From: Mycolicibacterium frederiksbergense
GTDB taxonomy: Bacteria > Actinomycetota > Actinomycetes > Mycobacteriales > Mycobacteriaceae
Reading direction: 5' to 3'
Assembly: GCF_012223425.1 (NCBI RefSeq)
Contig: NZ_CP038799.1
Span: 1,860,001-1,924,000 of the forward strand
Length of the DNA stretch: 64,000 nucleotides
Below the pieces are notes generated by a model. The model searched no databases. It saw nothing but the letters and a program-made list of their open reading frames with translations, and had not been told where the DNA came from. The translations under genes were made by a program, and so were the position numbers. Shown piece after piece: positions 23,207-32,277 of this stretch (position 1 is the stretch's first letter; every line of letters begins with the position of its first letter).

Positions 23207-25066
23207 CTATGGAGCGGCCGGCGCCGCCGGGTTGGGCACCTGGACGGGGATCGGGGGCAGCAAAGGAATGTTGATATACGTCGTCGTCATCGCCGGTGCC
23301 TGAGACACCGTGGTGACCTCCGCGGTGGTGGTCGGCAACGTGCTCGGCGGCGTGGTTGCGGTGGTCGTCCGCGGTGTCGTCGTCGTGGTGGTGGCGGTCG
23401 TGGTGGTGGTCGTGGACGGCGTCGTTGTCGTCGTCGTGGTCGTGGTGGTGGTCGTCGTGGTCGTGGTCGTGGTCGTGGTGGTGGTCGTCGTAGGCACCGT
23501 GGTGGTGGTGGTGGTGGTCGGCGCCACCGGCTGCGGAGCGACGGGCTCGGGCGGCGGAGGCGGTGCCGGCGGCGCCTCGGTCACCGTGACGATGGGCGGC
23601 GGCGGCTCGATCGCCGGCGGCGGCTCGGCAGGCGGTGGGGTGTACACCCCGGATACCGGCGCGGTCGACGGGGTCGGGGTGTCCGTTTCCGAGACACCGG
23701 TCAACGCGATCGCCACACCACCGAGCGCGACGACGGCCAGGATGCCCGCGGCAGCGAACACCGCCATCGGCAGCCGTGGTACGCCGCGCGGCTCGTGATC
23801 GTACTGGGCCGGAACATGTTGGGAGACAATGCGGGTCGACTCATCGCCGAGGTACGGGTTCGCCGCGCTGACCTCGGGGTAGTCTTCGGGGCCGGTGTAG
23901 GGCACCGGTTCGCCACCGCCGTCGTCATCCTGCGACCACGCCAGCGCCCGGAACGTCGAGGACCCGGACGGGTCCGGAATCACGATCGGCGGTGCCAGCC
24001 TGGTCGGGGCGTCAGCGCCCAGTGCCGGCGCCAGTCCGGTCTGCGCGCCGGCCTCGGCCGCACCGGCGGCGAACAGTGCCGCGCCGACAGCCGCGTCCAA
24101 TGCGGGCTGTGGGGTGCTCACCACCGGCCTCTGGGTGTGCGCGGACAACTGCCGGGTGACCAGCGGAATGCTGGCGCCGCCGCCTGCGGTGGCGACCACC
24201 GACACGTCGGCCCAGCTGATCCTGTTGCGCTGCAACAGATTATCCAGCTCGTCGAGAACCTGCTGCAGCGGCTCGGCCAGCAGCGAATCCAATTCGGCGC
24301 GGGTCACCCGCACCACCGACCGGTACCCGGGCAGTTCCACCGGGATCTCGGTGGCCGTGGCCGCCGACAACCGCTCCTTGGCCTGCCGACACTCTTCACG
24401 CAGCGCGCCGAGCAGACCGACCGCGGCGGTCGCTCCCGGGTCGGCGTCCTCGATACCCGACAACACGTGGCCCAGTAACGCCTGGTCGATCAGGTCGCCG
24501 GAGAACTCGGCCACCCTGGTCGTCTCGTCGAGCGGTTCGAAGGCAGCGCCGGAATCGGCGAGCGTGACGCTGGTCCCACCGCCGCCCAGGTCCACCAGCA
24601 CCACCGGACCACCGGTACTCAGCCCCGGGTTGGCGTGCAGCGAGGTGAGCGCCGCGACGGCATCGGACACCAGCCTCGGCGGTGTCCCGTTCGGGGAAAG
24701 CACCGGGTTGGATCGCAGGGTCGCGCGCAATGCCCGCAGCGTCGCAGCGTTCCAGTGCGCGGGAACCGCCACCGCGGCCTGGGCCGGCACGGCGCCGCCC
24801 ACGACACCGACCATCGCCTCCAGCGCCTCAACCAACAGGTCATCGGCGGGATAGGACGAACCGTCCGAGGCCACCAACGGCACCGGATCCCCCACCCGGT
24901 CGACGAATCCGGTCAGCACCTGCCCCGGCCGACCGGACGGCACCCCGACTTCCGGCGCGCCCTGCACCGGAAGTGTCAGCACAGCGCGCCGCACCACGGG
25001 AAGGTCGCCGACACGTGCCGCGACCAGATTGGTCGTCCCGATGGACAACCCCAACGGGTCGGTCAT
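23207..25066 (-). CDS. Membrane-anchored Hsp70-like protein with Pro/Thr-rich tail
   Basis: About 619 residues from ATG 25066 (25078 is also possible). Residues of about 1-330 form an Hsp70/actin-type ATPase: LGLSIGTTNLVAARVG (phosphate 1), VVLVDLGGGGTSVTLAD (phosphate 2) and VVATAGGGASIPLVTRQL (adenosine). A linker precedes one transmembrane helix, AVFAAAGILAVVALGGVAIA, near residue 430. Outside are a Pro-rich segment and a long Thr run, ending PVQVPNPAAPAAP. The substrate-binding domain of a true DnaK is absent, so an ATP-dependent membrane regulator or scaffold is more likely than a chaperone. The M. tuberculosis counterpart by architecture is Rv0312. Function is unknown. Confidence 0.8.
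   Translation of the reverse strand: MTDPLGLSIGTTNLVAARVGDLPVVRRAVLTLPVQGAPEVGVPSGRPGQVLTGFVDRVGDPVPLVASDGSSYPADDLLVEALEAMVGVVGGAVPAQAAVAVPAHWNAATLRALRATLRSNPVLSPNGTPPRLVSDAVAALTSLHANPGLSTGGPVVLVDLGGGGTSVTLADSGAAFEPLDETTRVAEFSGDLIDQALLGHVLSGIEDADPGATAAVGLLGALREECRQAKERLSAATATEIPVELPGYRSVVRVTRAELDSLLAEPLQQVLDELDNLLQRNRISWADVSVVATAGGGASIPLVTRQLSAHTQRPVVSTPQPALDAAVGAALFAAGAAEAGAQTGLAPALGADAPTRLAPPIVIPDPSGSSTFRALAWSQDDDGGGEPVPYTGPEDYPEVSAANPYLGDESTRIVSQHVPAQYDHEPRGVPRLPMAVFAAAGILAVVALGGVAIALTGVSETDTPTPSTAPVSGVYTPPPAEPPPAIEPPPPIVTVTEAPPAPPPPPEPVAPQPVAPTTTTTTTVPTTTTTTTTTTTTTTTTTTTTTTTTPSTTTTTTATTTTTTPRTTTATTPPSTLPTTTAEVTTVSQAPAMTTTYINIPLLPPIPVQVPNPAAPAAP
23374..23518. repeat. GT-rich low-complexity tract encoding poly-Thr
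   Basis: A tract of mixed GTG/GTC triplets on the plus strand that encodes the Thr run of the Hsp70-like protein in reverse. The use of both ACC and ACG codons indicates selection on the protein rather than pure slippage, but the tract is likely to vary in length between strains. Confidence 0.75.
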
Positions 25067-25162
25067 TGGGCCCACCATAACGGTCGGCGAACCTTTCCGG
25101 CGAACGGACACTCCGCGAACGCATCGCTAGCTCGAATCATGTTCGGCCAACGTCATTTTGGA

Positions 25163-25930
25163 TCAACTGTCGGCTCTGCCCAACCTTCGCAGGACCGCAG
25201 AACCCACCCCACCCATGACGATCAGGACGATCCCCACCGCCGTGGACACCGATTCCGATACCAAGCCCGCAATGCCGGTCACCAGTACGAACACCGGCAA
25301 CCAGTCGACAGCGCCGAGCGCCGACGGCGCCGTCTCGCCCGCCTCGGGGGCGAACTTCGCGGTCGCGTAATCGGGATAGAACTCGGTGAACGACACCGCG
25401 AAGATGATCGCCCCGATCGGCACGATCCAGGCCGTCCAGAAGTTGTCGGCGTCGTGCAGCACCGCGCCACCGATCGCACCCGAGATCGCCGACACCGTGA
25501 ACGCCAGCGCCCACATCGCCGAGATCACGTAGTTGATCCGGGTGAACAGCGGAGAATCCCAATGTTCGGCGGGTGTGCTGTCCTTGGCGTAGGCCAGCGT
25601 GAACGGGCGCCTGATCACCAATGTGCCCACCGCGAAGACGGCCAGCGCCACATTGCTCAGTTCCCCGGCCCACAGCTGGAGCCAATCGAGAGTGCTGTCC
25701 GGAGCAAACAGACCGATGGCTGCGAGGATGCCGAAGAACAACGCGGCGAAGGCTTCCAGCAGATGCACCTTCACCCCGCGGCGCCAGCCCACCCACATCG
25801 TCAGCAACGTCAGTCCGAGCGCAGCGGACGCGGCTTCTTCGAACCTGCCGGGACCGGCGACCAACGCAAACAGAATCCACGGCGCGATACCGGCGAACGG
25901 AGACCTGACGAAGCCATCCAAAAAGCGCAT
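25163..25930 (-). CDS. Integral membrane protein of unknown function
   Basis: A 255-residue protein with about seven hydrophobic helices, for example IAPWILFALVAGP, VALAVFAVGTLVI, ISAMWALAFTVSAISGAIG, IVPIGAIIFAVSF and VFVLVTGIAGLV. It has short charged loops, including a conserved-looking FTEFYPDYATAKFAPE. No transporter or enzyme signature is recognised. It lies about 100 bp downstream-strand of the Hsp70-like gene and divergent from a SnoaL-like gene over 39 bp. Confidence 0.75.
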   Translation of the reverse strand: MRFLDGFVRSPFAGIAPWILFALVAGPGRFEEAASAALGLTLLTMWVGWRRGVKVHLLEAFAALFFGILAAIGLFAPDSTLDWLQLWAGELSNVALAVFAVGTLVIRRPFTLAYAKDSTPAEHWDSPLFTRINYVISAMWALAFTVSAISGAIGGAVLHDADNFWTAWIVPIGAIIFAVSFTEFYPDYATAKFAPEAGETAPSALGAVDWLPVFVLVTGIAGLVSESVSTAVGIVLIVMGGVGSAVLRRLGRADS

Positions 25931-25969
25931 GGCTGGACCCTAAGACACCGGCGGCGACGCTGTGTTGTG

Positions 25970-26449
25970 ATGTCGGGCATGGTCGACAACCTCGCAGAGA
26001 TCGAAGCAATCAAAAAGGTCAAGTACCGCTACATGCGTGCGCTGGACACCAAACACTGGGACGACTTCGCCGACACCCTCACCGAGGACGTCATCGGCGA
26101 CTACGGCGAGTCACTCGGCGAGGAGCATCACTTCACCGATCGCGCGACCCTCGTCGAGTTCATGCGGACCTCCATGCCGGCCGGCATCATCACCGAGCAC
26201 AAGGTGACACATCCGGAGATCGAGATCGACGGTGACGAGGCCACTGGGATCTGGTACCTGCAGGACAAGGTCATCGCCCCCGAGTTCAACTTCATGCTCC
26301 TTGGTGCCGGCTTCTATCACGACACCTACCGGCGCACCCCCGACGGCTGGAAGATCAGCAAGACCGGCTACGACCGGACCTACGATGCGTCACTGTCCAC
26401 CGAGACCCTGGGCTTCAAGGTGAAAGCCGGTCGCGCAGTTAAGATCTGA
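25970..26449 (+). CDS. SnoaL/NTF2-like fold protein
   Basis: A 159-residue protein with the NTF2-like pattern of the SnoaL_4 family: an N-terminal helix LAEIEAIKKVKYRYMRALDTKHWDD (shown in part), then DVIGDYGES, then TEHKVTHPEIEIDGDEATGIWYLQDKV (part), and a C-terminal YHDTYRRTPDGWKISKTGYDRTY. The Tyr/Asp/His pocket residues suggest a small-molecule isomerase, dehydratase or hydroxylase-like enzyme. Substrate unknown. ATG 25970 (MSGMVDNLAE) is used; 25979 is equally possible. It ends base-to-base against the convergent L,D-transpeptidase-like gene. Confidence 0.8.
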   Translation: MSGMVDNLAEIEAIKKVKYRYMRALDTKHWDDFADTLTEDVIGDYGESLGEEHHFTDRATLVEFMRTSMPAGIITEHKVTHPEIEIDGDEATGIWYLQDKVIAPEFNFMLLGAGFYHDTYRRTPDGWKISKTGYDRTYDASLSTETLGFKVKAGRAVKI

Positions 26450-27100
26450 CTACTTCGAAACGGCGATCAGGGCACCGGGACGCAGCCACCGGATGATCTT
26501 CACCAGGGCGGCGTCATCGATGGCGACGCAGCCCGCGGTCGCGCCGCCGTCGGTGCTGTGCAGGAAGAACGCACTGCCGGCACCGGGTACCCGGGCCTTG
26601 TTGACCCCCATCACCACGGCGTGCGCGTACTGCGGGATCTGCAGGTTCTCGGTGCCGGTGCCCTCGGTGGCAAAGGGGCACTCGGCCCGCCGACAGACCT
26701 GCATGGTGTTGTAGGTCGGGCTGTCGACATCACCGTCCCACCAGTGATCTGGCCCGACCTGCACGTAGGGCAGACCACCACCGGGGTTGGTCTCGGTGCC
26801 GAACGCGAAGTCCAGGGTGAACACCCCCATCGGCGTCTTCATCGAACCCTCGCGGATCTCCTGGGCCATACCGCTGGAACCAATGTGCGCGGGTATGCCC
26901 ACCCCGATCGGGTTCCAGCCGGCGGCGGTGCGTTCCCACACATCGACCTTCGCTGTCGTGGGTCCTACGCCCACAACGGAAATGACCTGGGTGGCGTTGC
27001 CGACGGAGTTGACGAACCAGGGTGTCTCGGCGGCGTCGGCGACCGGTGCCGACGCGAACGTCAGCAAGAGCGCGCTCAACGCCGCGAGTAGTCGGCGCAT
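26450..27100 (-). CDS. Exported L,D-transpeptidase (YkuD)-like protein
   Basis: A 216-residue protein with a signal peptide (LLAALSALLLTFASAPVADA), then a YkuD-like domain ending in HSTDGGATAGCVAID. This is the L,D-transpeptidase active-site motif with His181 and catalytic Cys191. These enzymes make 3-3 cross-links in peptidoglycan or attach proteins to it. The domain is shorter and more divergent than the main Ldt enzymes, so the exact activity is uncertain. The M. tuberculosis counterpart by position and size is Rv0309. ATG 27100 gives the clean signal start MRRLLAALSALL. Confidence 0.82.
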   Translation of the reverse strand: MRRLLAALSALLLTFASAPVADAAETPWFVNSVGNATQVISVVGVGPTTAKVDVWERTAAGWNPIGVGIPAHIGSSGMAQEIREGSMKTPMGVFTLDFAFGTETNPGGGLPYVQVGPDHWWDGDVDSPTYNTMQVCRRAECPFATEGTGTENLQIPQYAHAVVMGVNKARVPGAGSAFFLHSTDGGATAGCVAIDDAALVKIIRWLRPGALIAVSK

Positions 27101-27177
27101 CCGCCCATCGTCTGCACCACAGGTGGCCCAGGTCAAGTCAAGGTTTGGACACGGTGCTTTGTGCGTACTTTGTAACC

Positions 27178-28620
27178 ATGGGACTTGGAACGGTCGACCG
27201 GCGGGTTTTCCTGGCCGTTGCAGAATCCGACAGCAAGGTGCTCGACACCGTGATGCCGCGGCTCACCGCGGCCGCCGACCACTCCAAATTGTGGTTCGCG
27301 ATCGGTGCCGGACTGCTCGCGGCGGGCAGCCCGTCGATGCGGCGCGGCGCGGCGCGCGGGCTGCTCACGCTGTCGGTGACCAGCCTGGTGACCAACCAGG
27401 GCGCCAAGCGCATCTGGAAGAGGGACCGGCCGGACTTCGCGACGGTGCCCTTCGTGCGGCGGTCGCGGCGGATGCCGACGTCCAATTCGCTGCCGTCGGG
27501 GCATTCGGCCAGCGCGGCCGCCTTCGCCGTCGGCGTCGGCCTGGAGAACCGCACCCTGGGTGTCGGCCTCGGTGTGCTCGCCGGACTGGTCGGCCTGTCC
27601 CGGGTCGCCACCGGCGCGCACTATCCCGGCGATGTGCTGGCCGGATTCGGAATCGGCACGGCGATCGCGCTGGCCGGCGCCGGCGTCGTACCCACCATCG
27701 TTGCTCCCCCGATCACCTCCGGCGAACCGCACCGCTACGACACCAAGCCCCGGCCCGAGGGCGAAGGCGTGATCCTCGTGGTCAATCCGAACTCCGGCAG
27801 TGGCACCGGCGGCCGCATCATCGACGAGGTCCGCGAGGCGCTGCCCCGGGCCGAGATCGTCGAGGTCGGCGATGACGAGGACATCGAAGAGAAATTGCGC
27901 CAGGCCGCCGATCGGGCCGAGGTGCTGGCCGTCGGCGGCGGTGACGGCACCGTGTCCTGTGCGGCCGGCATCGCCATGGAGGCCGGGGTTCCGCTGGCGG
28001 TGTTCCCGGGCGGCACCTTCAACCATTTCGCCAAGGACATCGGCTGCGACACCGTGGCGGCCACCGTGGAGGCGCTGCGCAGCGGATCTGCCGCCTACGC
28101 CGACACCATCCAGTTCAACGACACCGACACCGTGGTCAACACCGCGAGTATCGGCGCCTACCCGAAATTCGTCCGCATCCGGGAAAAGCTCGAACACAAG
28201 ATGGGCAAACCCCTGGCCGGCGCCTACGCGCTGTACCGCACCCTGAGCAGCGATGCTGCGGTGCGCATCCGGTACGACAACAAGACCGTGCAGACATCGC
28301 TGTTCTTCTTGGGCAATTCGCTGTACTCGCCATCGGGTTTCGCCCCATCGCGCCGGGTCCGGATGGATGACGGCCTGATCGACGTCCGGATCCTGGAGAC
28401 CGGGCGCAAATTCGCCACGGTGCGCATCCTCGCCGCGCTGGCGACGGGCAGGCTCGTGCACAGCCCGCTCTACCATGAGCTGCTGGTACCCGAGTTCAGC
28501 TTCACCGCGGTGGACGGCCCCACCCAGATCGCCCACGACGGCGAGGTGGAAATCGTCTGCCAGGAAGCGACTTTCAAGAATCGGTATCGGTCGTTGCCGG
28601 TGTTTCGTCCGCTGCCCTGA
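27178..28620 (+). CDS. PAP2 phosphatase / diacylglycerol kinase-like fusion
   Basis: A 480-residue protein. Residues of about 1-185 are a PAP2-type phosphatase domain, KRIWKRDRPDF, SLPSGHSASAAAFAVG and SRVATGAHYPGDVLAG giving the three signature motifs, within hydrophobic helices. Residues from about 195 form a lipid-kinase catalytic domain, ILVVNPNSGSGTGGRIIDEV and VLAVGGGDGTVSCAAGIA (the GGGDGT motif), ending in the family's beta-rich C-terminus. The fusion suggests coupled removal and addition of lipid phosphate at the inner membrane, perhaps in phosphatidylinositol or polyprenyl-lipid turnover; the substrate is unknown. Confidence 0.87.
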   Translation: MGLGTVDRRVFLAVAESDSKVLDTVMPRLTAAADHSKLWFAIGAGLLAAGSPSMRRGAARGLLTLSVTSLVTNQGAKRIWKRDRPDFATVPFVRRSRRMPTSNSLPSGHSASAAAFAVGVGLENRTLGVGLGVLAGLVGLSRVATGAHYPGDVLAGFGIGTAIALAGAGVVPTIVAPPITSGEPHRYDTKPRPEGEGVILVVNPNSGSGTGGRIIDEVREALPRAEIVEVGDDEDIEEKLRQAADRAEVLAVGGGDGTVSCAAGIAMEAGVPLAVFPGGTFNHFAKDIGCDTVAATVEALRSGSAAYADTIQFNDTDTVVNTASIGAYPKFVRIREKLEHKMGKPLAGAYALYRTLSSDAAVRIRYDNKTVQTSLFFLGNSLYSPSGFAPSRRVRMDDGLIDVRILETGRKFATVRILAALATGRLVHSPLYHELLVPEFSFTAVDGPTQIAHDGEVEIVCQEATFKNRYRSLPVFRPLP

Positions 28621-29263
28621 GCCGCCGGTTGGTGAGGACCGGCAGGCACACCAGCGCCCACAGGTAGCCCAGCGCCCAGCCTGCCAGGACATCGGAGGGG
28701 TGGTGCACGTTGAGCACCACCCGTCCGGCACCGACCGCGATGACGATCGCCACACCGATCACGATGGATACGGTGCGCCATCGTCCGCGCAGCCAGGGTG
28801 AGGCGGCGAACACCATCGCCGTCACCGCAACCGCCGTCCCGAGTGCGTGACCTGACGGGAAGGCCAAGGAATGTTCGGCCACCAGCGCGGTGTCCGGGCG
28901 TGGCCGTGACACAACCGCTTTCGCGAACATCACGATGAGCGCGGAAAACTCCATCGTCGACGCCAGGTACAACACCACCTGGTACCTGTCCGGGCGACGT
29001 CCCATCAACAGGTACACGATCCAGATCAGGGCGACAAGCCGGAAGACCGCCGGGTGGAACACCGTGCACAGCACGTCCCACGCGGTCACCCACCCCGGAT
29101 GCGCGAGGCCGTAGCGGTACAGCGGCTCCAGCACCGCCCAGTCGGCGTTCTCCATCCACTCCCAGCGCGCGAGCACCCCGACCGTGGCGAACAGGAACAC
29201 CGCGGCGGCCGGTATCGCGCCGGCCAGCAGGGCCGGGTGACGCAGCGAAAGTTTGGACGGCAA
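28574..29263 (-). CDS. PAP2-family phosphatase, integral membrane
   Basis: A 229-residue protein with six hydrophobic helices and the three PAP2 motifs: KAVVSRPRPDTAL, FPSGHALGTAV and GRVVLNVHHPSDVLAGW, carrying the Arg/His residues that bind and cleave phosphate. It probably acts on lipid phosphates such as phosphatidic acid or undecaprenyl-type pyrophosphate on the outer face of the membrane. It corresponds in position to Rv0308. Its C-terminal 46 bases overlap the end of the convergent PAP2/lipid-kinase gene. Confidence 0.88.
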   Translation of the reverse strand: MPSKLSLRHPALLAGAIPAAAVFLFATVGVLARWEWMENADWAVLEPLYRYGLAHPGWVTAWDVLCTVFHPAVFRLVALIWIVYLLMGRRPDRYQVVLYLASTMEFSALIVMFAKAVVSRPRPDTALVAEHSLAFPSGHALGTAVAVTAMVFAASPWLRGRWRTVSIVIGVAIVIAVGAGRVVLNVHHPSDVLAGWALGYLWALVCLPVLTNRRLRAADETPATTDTDS

Positions 29264-29346
29264 CGGTGCTCCCTACGACGGTGATCGACCTGCGGCCGAG
29301 CATAGGTGTCTCACCGGCCCGCACGGTTGCCGGTATCGTGCGGAAC

Positions 29347-29829
29347 ATGGCGGTGTTCCTGCGCAAACTGCTGCGCATCGGCAAACTACCCAGCGAGCTG
29401 CGCGAGGTTGTCGAGTCCGAGGGTGTCATCCACCTCGCCGAGTACGTGCCGGTCACCAGGCGCTTCACCGGCAAGGTGCCCGGAAAGCGTTCGGTCGGCA
29501 GCGTCACCAGCTACTCCGGATCGCTGGTGTTCACCTCCCAGCGTGTTCTCGGCACACTGTCCACCGTCCCCAAGCTCGCCGGACGCGCCATCGACCTGCG
29601 ATGGGACGCACCGCAATCGGGTCCGGTGATCGCCGACATCTCCTCGGCCGGCCTGGTCATCAACCTCGATGTCGCGCAGGTCGACCCGCGGTGCTCGGGT
29701 CAGCTTTCCCTGCATTACAAAGAGCCGTTGAGCGACGATGTGCTGGCACGCCTGCCGCGCCGGTCGCTGGCCTACGACGTGCCCCCGGAGTTCATCTTCC
29801 GCGCCGTCGGGGTGCCGTACCACCCGTGA
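29347..29829 (+). CDS. Conserved hypothetical protein
   Basis: About 160 residues from ATG 29347 (MAVFLRKLLRIGKLPSELRE). The middle reads as beta-rich (VPGKRSVGSVTSYSGSLVFTSQRVLGTL, part; VIADISSAGLVINLDVAQVD), somewhat like a PH-domain-type membrane-binding barrel, though no signature is certain. There is no signal peptide or membrane helix. It overlaps the Nudix gene start by four bases (GTGA), so the two are co-translated. Function unknown. Confidence 0.72.
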   Translation: MAVFLRKLLRIGKLPSELREVVESEGVIHLAEYVPVTRRFTGKVPGKRSVGSVTSYSGSLVFTSQRVLGTLSTVPKLAGRAIDLRWDAPQSGPVIADISSAGLVINLDVAQVDPRCSGQLSLHYKEPLSDDVLARLPRRSLAYDVPPEFIFRAVGVPYHP

Positions 29830-30542
29830 CCATCAGCTACGACGAACATCTGCGGGAACGGATCCGGGCCAACCTCGCCGGCCATGACCGCCGCACGTTC
29901 ACCGACACCACCAAGCGGCGCGCCGCCGTCGCGGTGACCCTGGTGGATTCCCACCTCGGCGAGGACCGGGTGGATCCGGCGCCGGTCGAGGACTGGATCG
30001 CCGGGCGGCCCATGCCCGACGCCCTGGATGGCCGGATGGTGGACGTCTCCGGTGGTGCCGCTTTCCTGTTGTGCCGCAGGTCGTCCCGCCTCAACTCGCA
30101 CGCCGCACAGTGGGCGCTGCCGGGCGGGCGTCTCGATCCCGGCGAGTCCTCCGTCGACGCCGCGCTGCGCGAACTGCACGAAGAGGTCGGCATCGATCTG
30201 CCGGGCAGCTCGGTACTGGGCCTGCTCGACGACTACCCCACCCGCTCCGGCTACGTCATCACACCGGTGGTGCTGTGGGGCGGCGGCCGGCTGGATCTGC
30301 ACCCATCCCCCGATGAGGTGGTCGCCGTCTACCGGGTCGGCCTGCACCAGTTGCAGCGCGAGGATTCCCCGCGCTTCATCACCATCCCGGAGAGCCCACG
30401 GCCGGTGGTGCAGATCCCGTTGGGCAATGACCTGATCCACGCGCCGACGGGCGCGGTGCTGCTCCAATTGCGCTGGCTCGGGTTGGAGGGCAGCGGCGAG
30501 GCCGTCGACGAACTCGAGCAGCCGGTGTTCGCCTGGAAGTGA
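29826..30542 (+). CDS. Nudix hydrolase
   Basis: A 238-residue protein starting at GTG 29826. An N-terminal extension of about 75 residues precedes a Nudix domain whose box GGRLDPGESSVDAALRELHEEVGI (shown in part, near residue 100) has the REL-EE metal-binding glutamates. This resembles CoA- or NUDT8-type pyrophosphatases, but the CoA-specific motif was not confirmed. Substrate unknown. It is translationally coupled to the preceding hypothetical gene and ends against the convergent Tam gene. Confidence 0.87.
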   Translation: MTISYDEHLRERIRANLAGHDRRTFTDTTKRRAAVAVTLVDSHLGEDRVDPAPVEDWIAGRPMPDALDGRMVDVSGGAAFLLCRRSSRLNSHAAQWALPGGRLDPGESSVDAALRELHEEVGIDLPGSSVLGLLDDYPTRSGYVITPVVLWGGGRLDLHPSPDEVVAVYRVGLHQLQREDSPRFITIPESPRPVVQIPLGNDLIHAPTGAVLLQLRWLGLEGSGEAVDELEQPVFAWK

Positions 30543-30546
30543 CGTG

Positions 30547-31311
30547 TCACCGAACCCGGGCGACCACAAAGATGCGCCGAAACGGGAAGAAGGTGTGCCC
30601 GTCGGCACGCACCGGGTAGGCCCGCGCCAGTTCCGGGATGATCGCCCGCCGGTACTGCTGCCACGCCTGCTCGGTCAGCCGTTCCTTCACCTGGGTCAGC
30701 GCGGTCCCGGTGATCCAGTCCAGAACCGGCGTCTCCCCCTGTAACTCGTGCACATAGGTGGTCTCCCAGGCATCCACGACGCAGCCGGCATCGGTCAGCA
30801 ACCCGGCGTACTCAGCCGGAGTGCCGACCACATCGGCGTCCCGCCAAGGCATCTCGCGCAGCGCTTCGGCGAACGGCGCACGGCGGGCCACCGCGCGCAC
30901 CGCCGCGTGCGAGGGCGCGTCGAAGTTTCCCGGCACCTGGAACGCGATCCATGAGCCGGGCGCCAGTTGCCCGGCCCAGCGCACCACCAACTCACGGTGT
31001 TCGGGCACCCACTGCAGCGCCGCGTTGGAGATGACGACATCGGTATCGGGCTCCGGTGACCACTCGGCGATCCCACCGAGGCGCACATCCAGACCGCGCC
31101 CGGCGGCCGCGCCCACCATCTCCGGCGAGGAATCCCAGCCCTGCACCACGGCGTCGGGCCAACGCCCGCTCAGCGTCTCGGTGAGGTTGCCGGGTCCGCA
31201 GCCCAGATCGGCCACCCGGCGGGGCTGCCGGGCTGCCACCCGGTTCACCAGATCGAAGAACGGCCGGCCCCGGTGGTCGGCGAAGGCCAGGTAGGTGTCG
31301 GGATTCCACAT
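30547..31311 (-). CDS. tam: Trans-aconitate 2-methyltransferase
   Basis: 254 residues from ATG 31311 ([25 protein letters not shown]; part). SAM-binding motif I is [15 protein letters not shown] and motif II is [10 protein letters not shown], and the family-specific [13 protein letters not shown] and [14 protein letters not shown] segments are present. Tam methylates trans-aconitate, which forms spontaneously from cis-aconitate and inhibits aconitase. The M. tuberculosis counterpart is Rv0294, which also lies near ESX-3. Only 19 bp separate it from the divergent amidohydrolase gene. The start is chosen by family agreement; the upstream in-frame extension is antisense to that gene. Confidence 0.88.
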   Translation of the reverse strand: MWNPDTYLAFADHRGRPFFDLVNRVAARQPRRVADLGCGPGNLTETLSGRWPDAVVQGWDSSPEMVGAAAGRGLDVRLGGIAEWSPEPDTDVVISNAALQWVPEHRELVVRWAGQLAPGSWIAFQVPGNFDAPSHAAVRAVARRAPFAEALREMPWRDADVVGTPAEYAGLLTDAGCVVDAWETTYVHELQGETPVLDWITGTALTQVKERLTEQAWQQYRRAIIPELARAYPVRADGHTFFPFRRIFVVARVR

Positions 31312-31330
31312 GCTGTCATCATCGACGGTG

Positions 31331-32218
31331 ATGGATGAGGCAACAACGGTTCGACGCATCTGGGAGTCCCTGGGGCTACCCGGGATCATCGACGTACACA
31401 CCCACTTCATGCCGAAGAACGTGATGGACAAGGTCTGGCTGTATTTCGACAGCGCCGGGCCGCTGGTGGGTCGGGAATGGCCGATCACCTATCGCGCCGA
31501 CGAGAACGATCGGCTGCGCACCCTGCGGGCGTTCGGCGTGCAGGCGTTCACGTCGCTGGTGTATCCACACAAACCGCAGATGGCGGTCTGGCTCAACCAG
31601 TGGGCGGCGCAGTTTGCCGCTGCGACCCCGGATTGTCTGTCGACGGCGACCTTTTATCCCGAACCCGGTGCCGCCCGCTATGTCGCCGAGGCCGTCGAGG
31701 CAGGTGCCCGGGTCTTCAAGGCCCATGTCCAGGTCGGCGCCTACGACCCGACCGATCCCCTGCTCGACGCCGTCTGGGGCCTGCTCGCCGACACCGGAAC
31801 GCCGGTCGTCATCCACTGTGGCTCGGGCCCCGCACCCGGCACGTTCACCGGTCCCGGCCCGATCGAGGCCGTGCTGGCCCGCCATCCGCGGCTCCGGCTG
31901 ATCGTGGCGCACATGGGCATGCCGGAGTATGAGCCCTTCCTGGACATCTGCGAGCGCCATGCCGGCGTCCATCTGGACACCACGATGGCCTTCACGGGTT
32001 TCGCCGAGGAGACCATGCCGTTCCCGCCCGGGGCATACCCGAGGCTGCATGATCTGGGCGACCGCATCCTGTTCGGCAGCGATTTCCCGAACATCCCGTA
32101 CCGCTACACCCACGCGATGACGGTGCTCACCGAACTGCCCGGCGTCGACGACGACTGGCTGCGCGGGGTGTTCCATCGTAATGCGGCCGAACTGTTCGGT
32201 TTACAGATAGCCGACTGA
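31331..32218 (+). CDS. Amidohydrolase (ACMSD-like metal-dependent hydrolase)
   Basis: 295 residues from ATG 31331. [12 protein letters not shown] gives the N-terminal HxH metal motif, VVIHCGSGP and [11 protein letters not shown] supply further His ligands, and [14 protein letters not shown] carries the catalytic Asp, as in the amidohydrolase-related group that includes ACMSD and uronate-type decarboxylases. The substrate is not known. It starts 19 bp from the divergent tam gene. A possible GTG start three bases upstream would change little. Confidence 0.85.
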   Translation: MDEATTVRRIWESLGLPGIIDVHTHFMPKNVMDKVWLYFDSAGPLVGREWPITYRADENDRLRTLRAFGVQAFTSLVYPHKPQMAVWLNQWAAQFAAATPDCLSTATFYPEPGAARYVAEAVEAGARVFKAHVQVGAYDPTDPLLDAVWGLLADTGTPVVIHCGSGPAPGTFTGPGPIEAVLARHPRLRLIVAHMGMPEYEPFLDICERHAGVHLDTTMAFTGFAEETMPFPPGAYPRLHDLGDRILFGSDFPNIPYRYTHAMTVLTELPGVDDDWLRGVFHRNAAELFGLQIAD

Positions 32219-32277
32219 CTGACACGTGTCGATCAGCCGGGCTACCATCGGCGGGCCGTAGTGAGAAGGGTTACCGC

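Noticed and set aside
23374..23518. CRISPR-like or microsatellite array
   Set aside because: There are no regular repeat-spacer units; it is the coding tract for a Thr run with mixed codons.
24635..25969. Long upstream extension of the SnoaL-like frame
   Set aside because: Everything before about 25970 is antisense to the Hsp70-like and membrane protein genes; the family start is at 25970.
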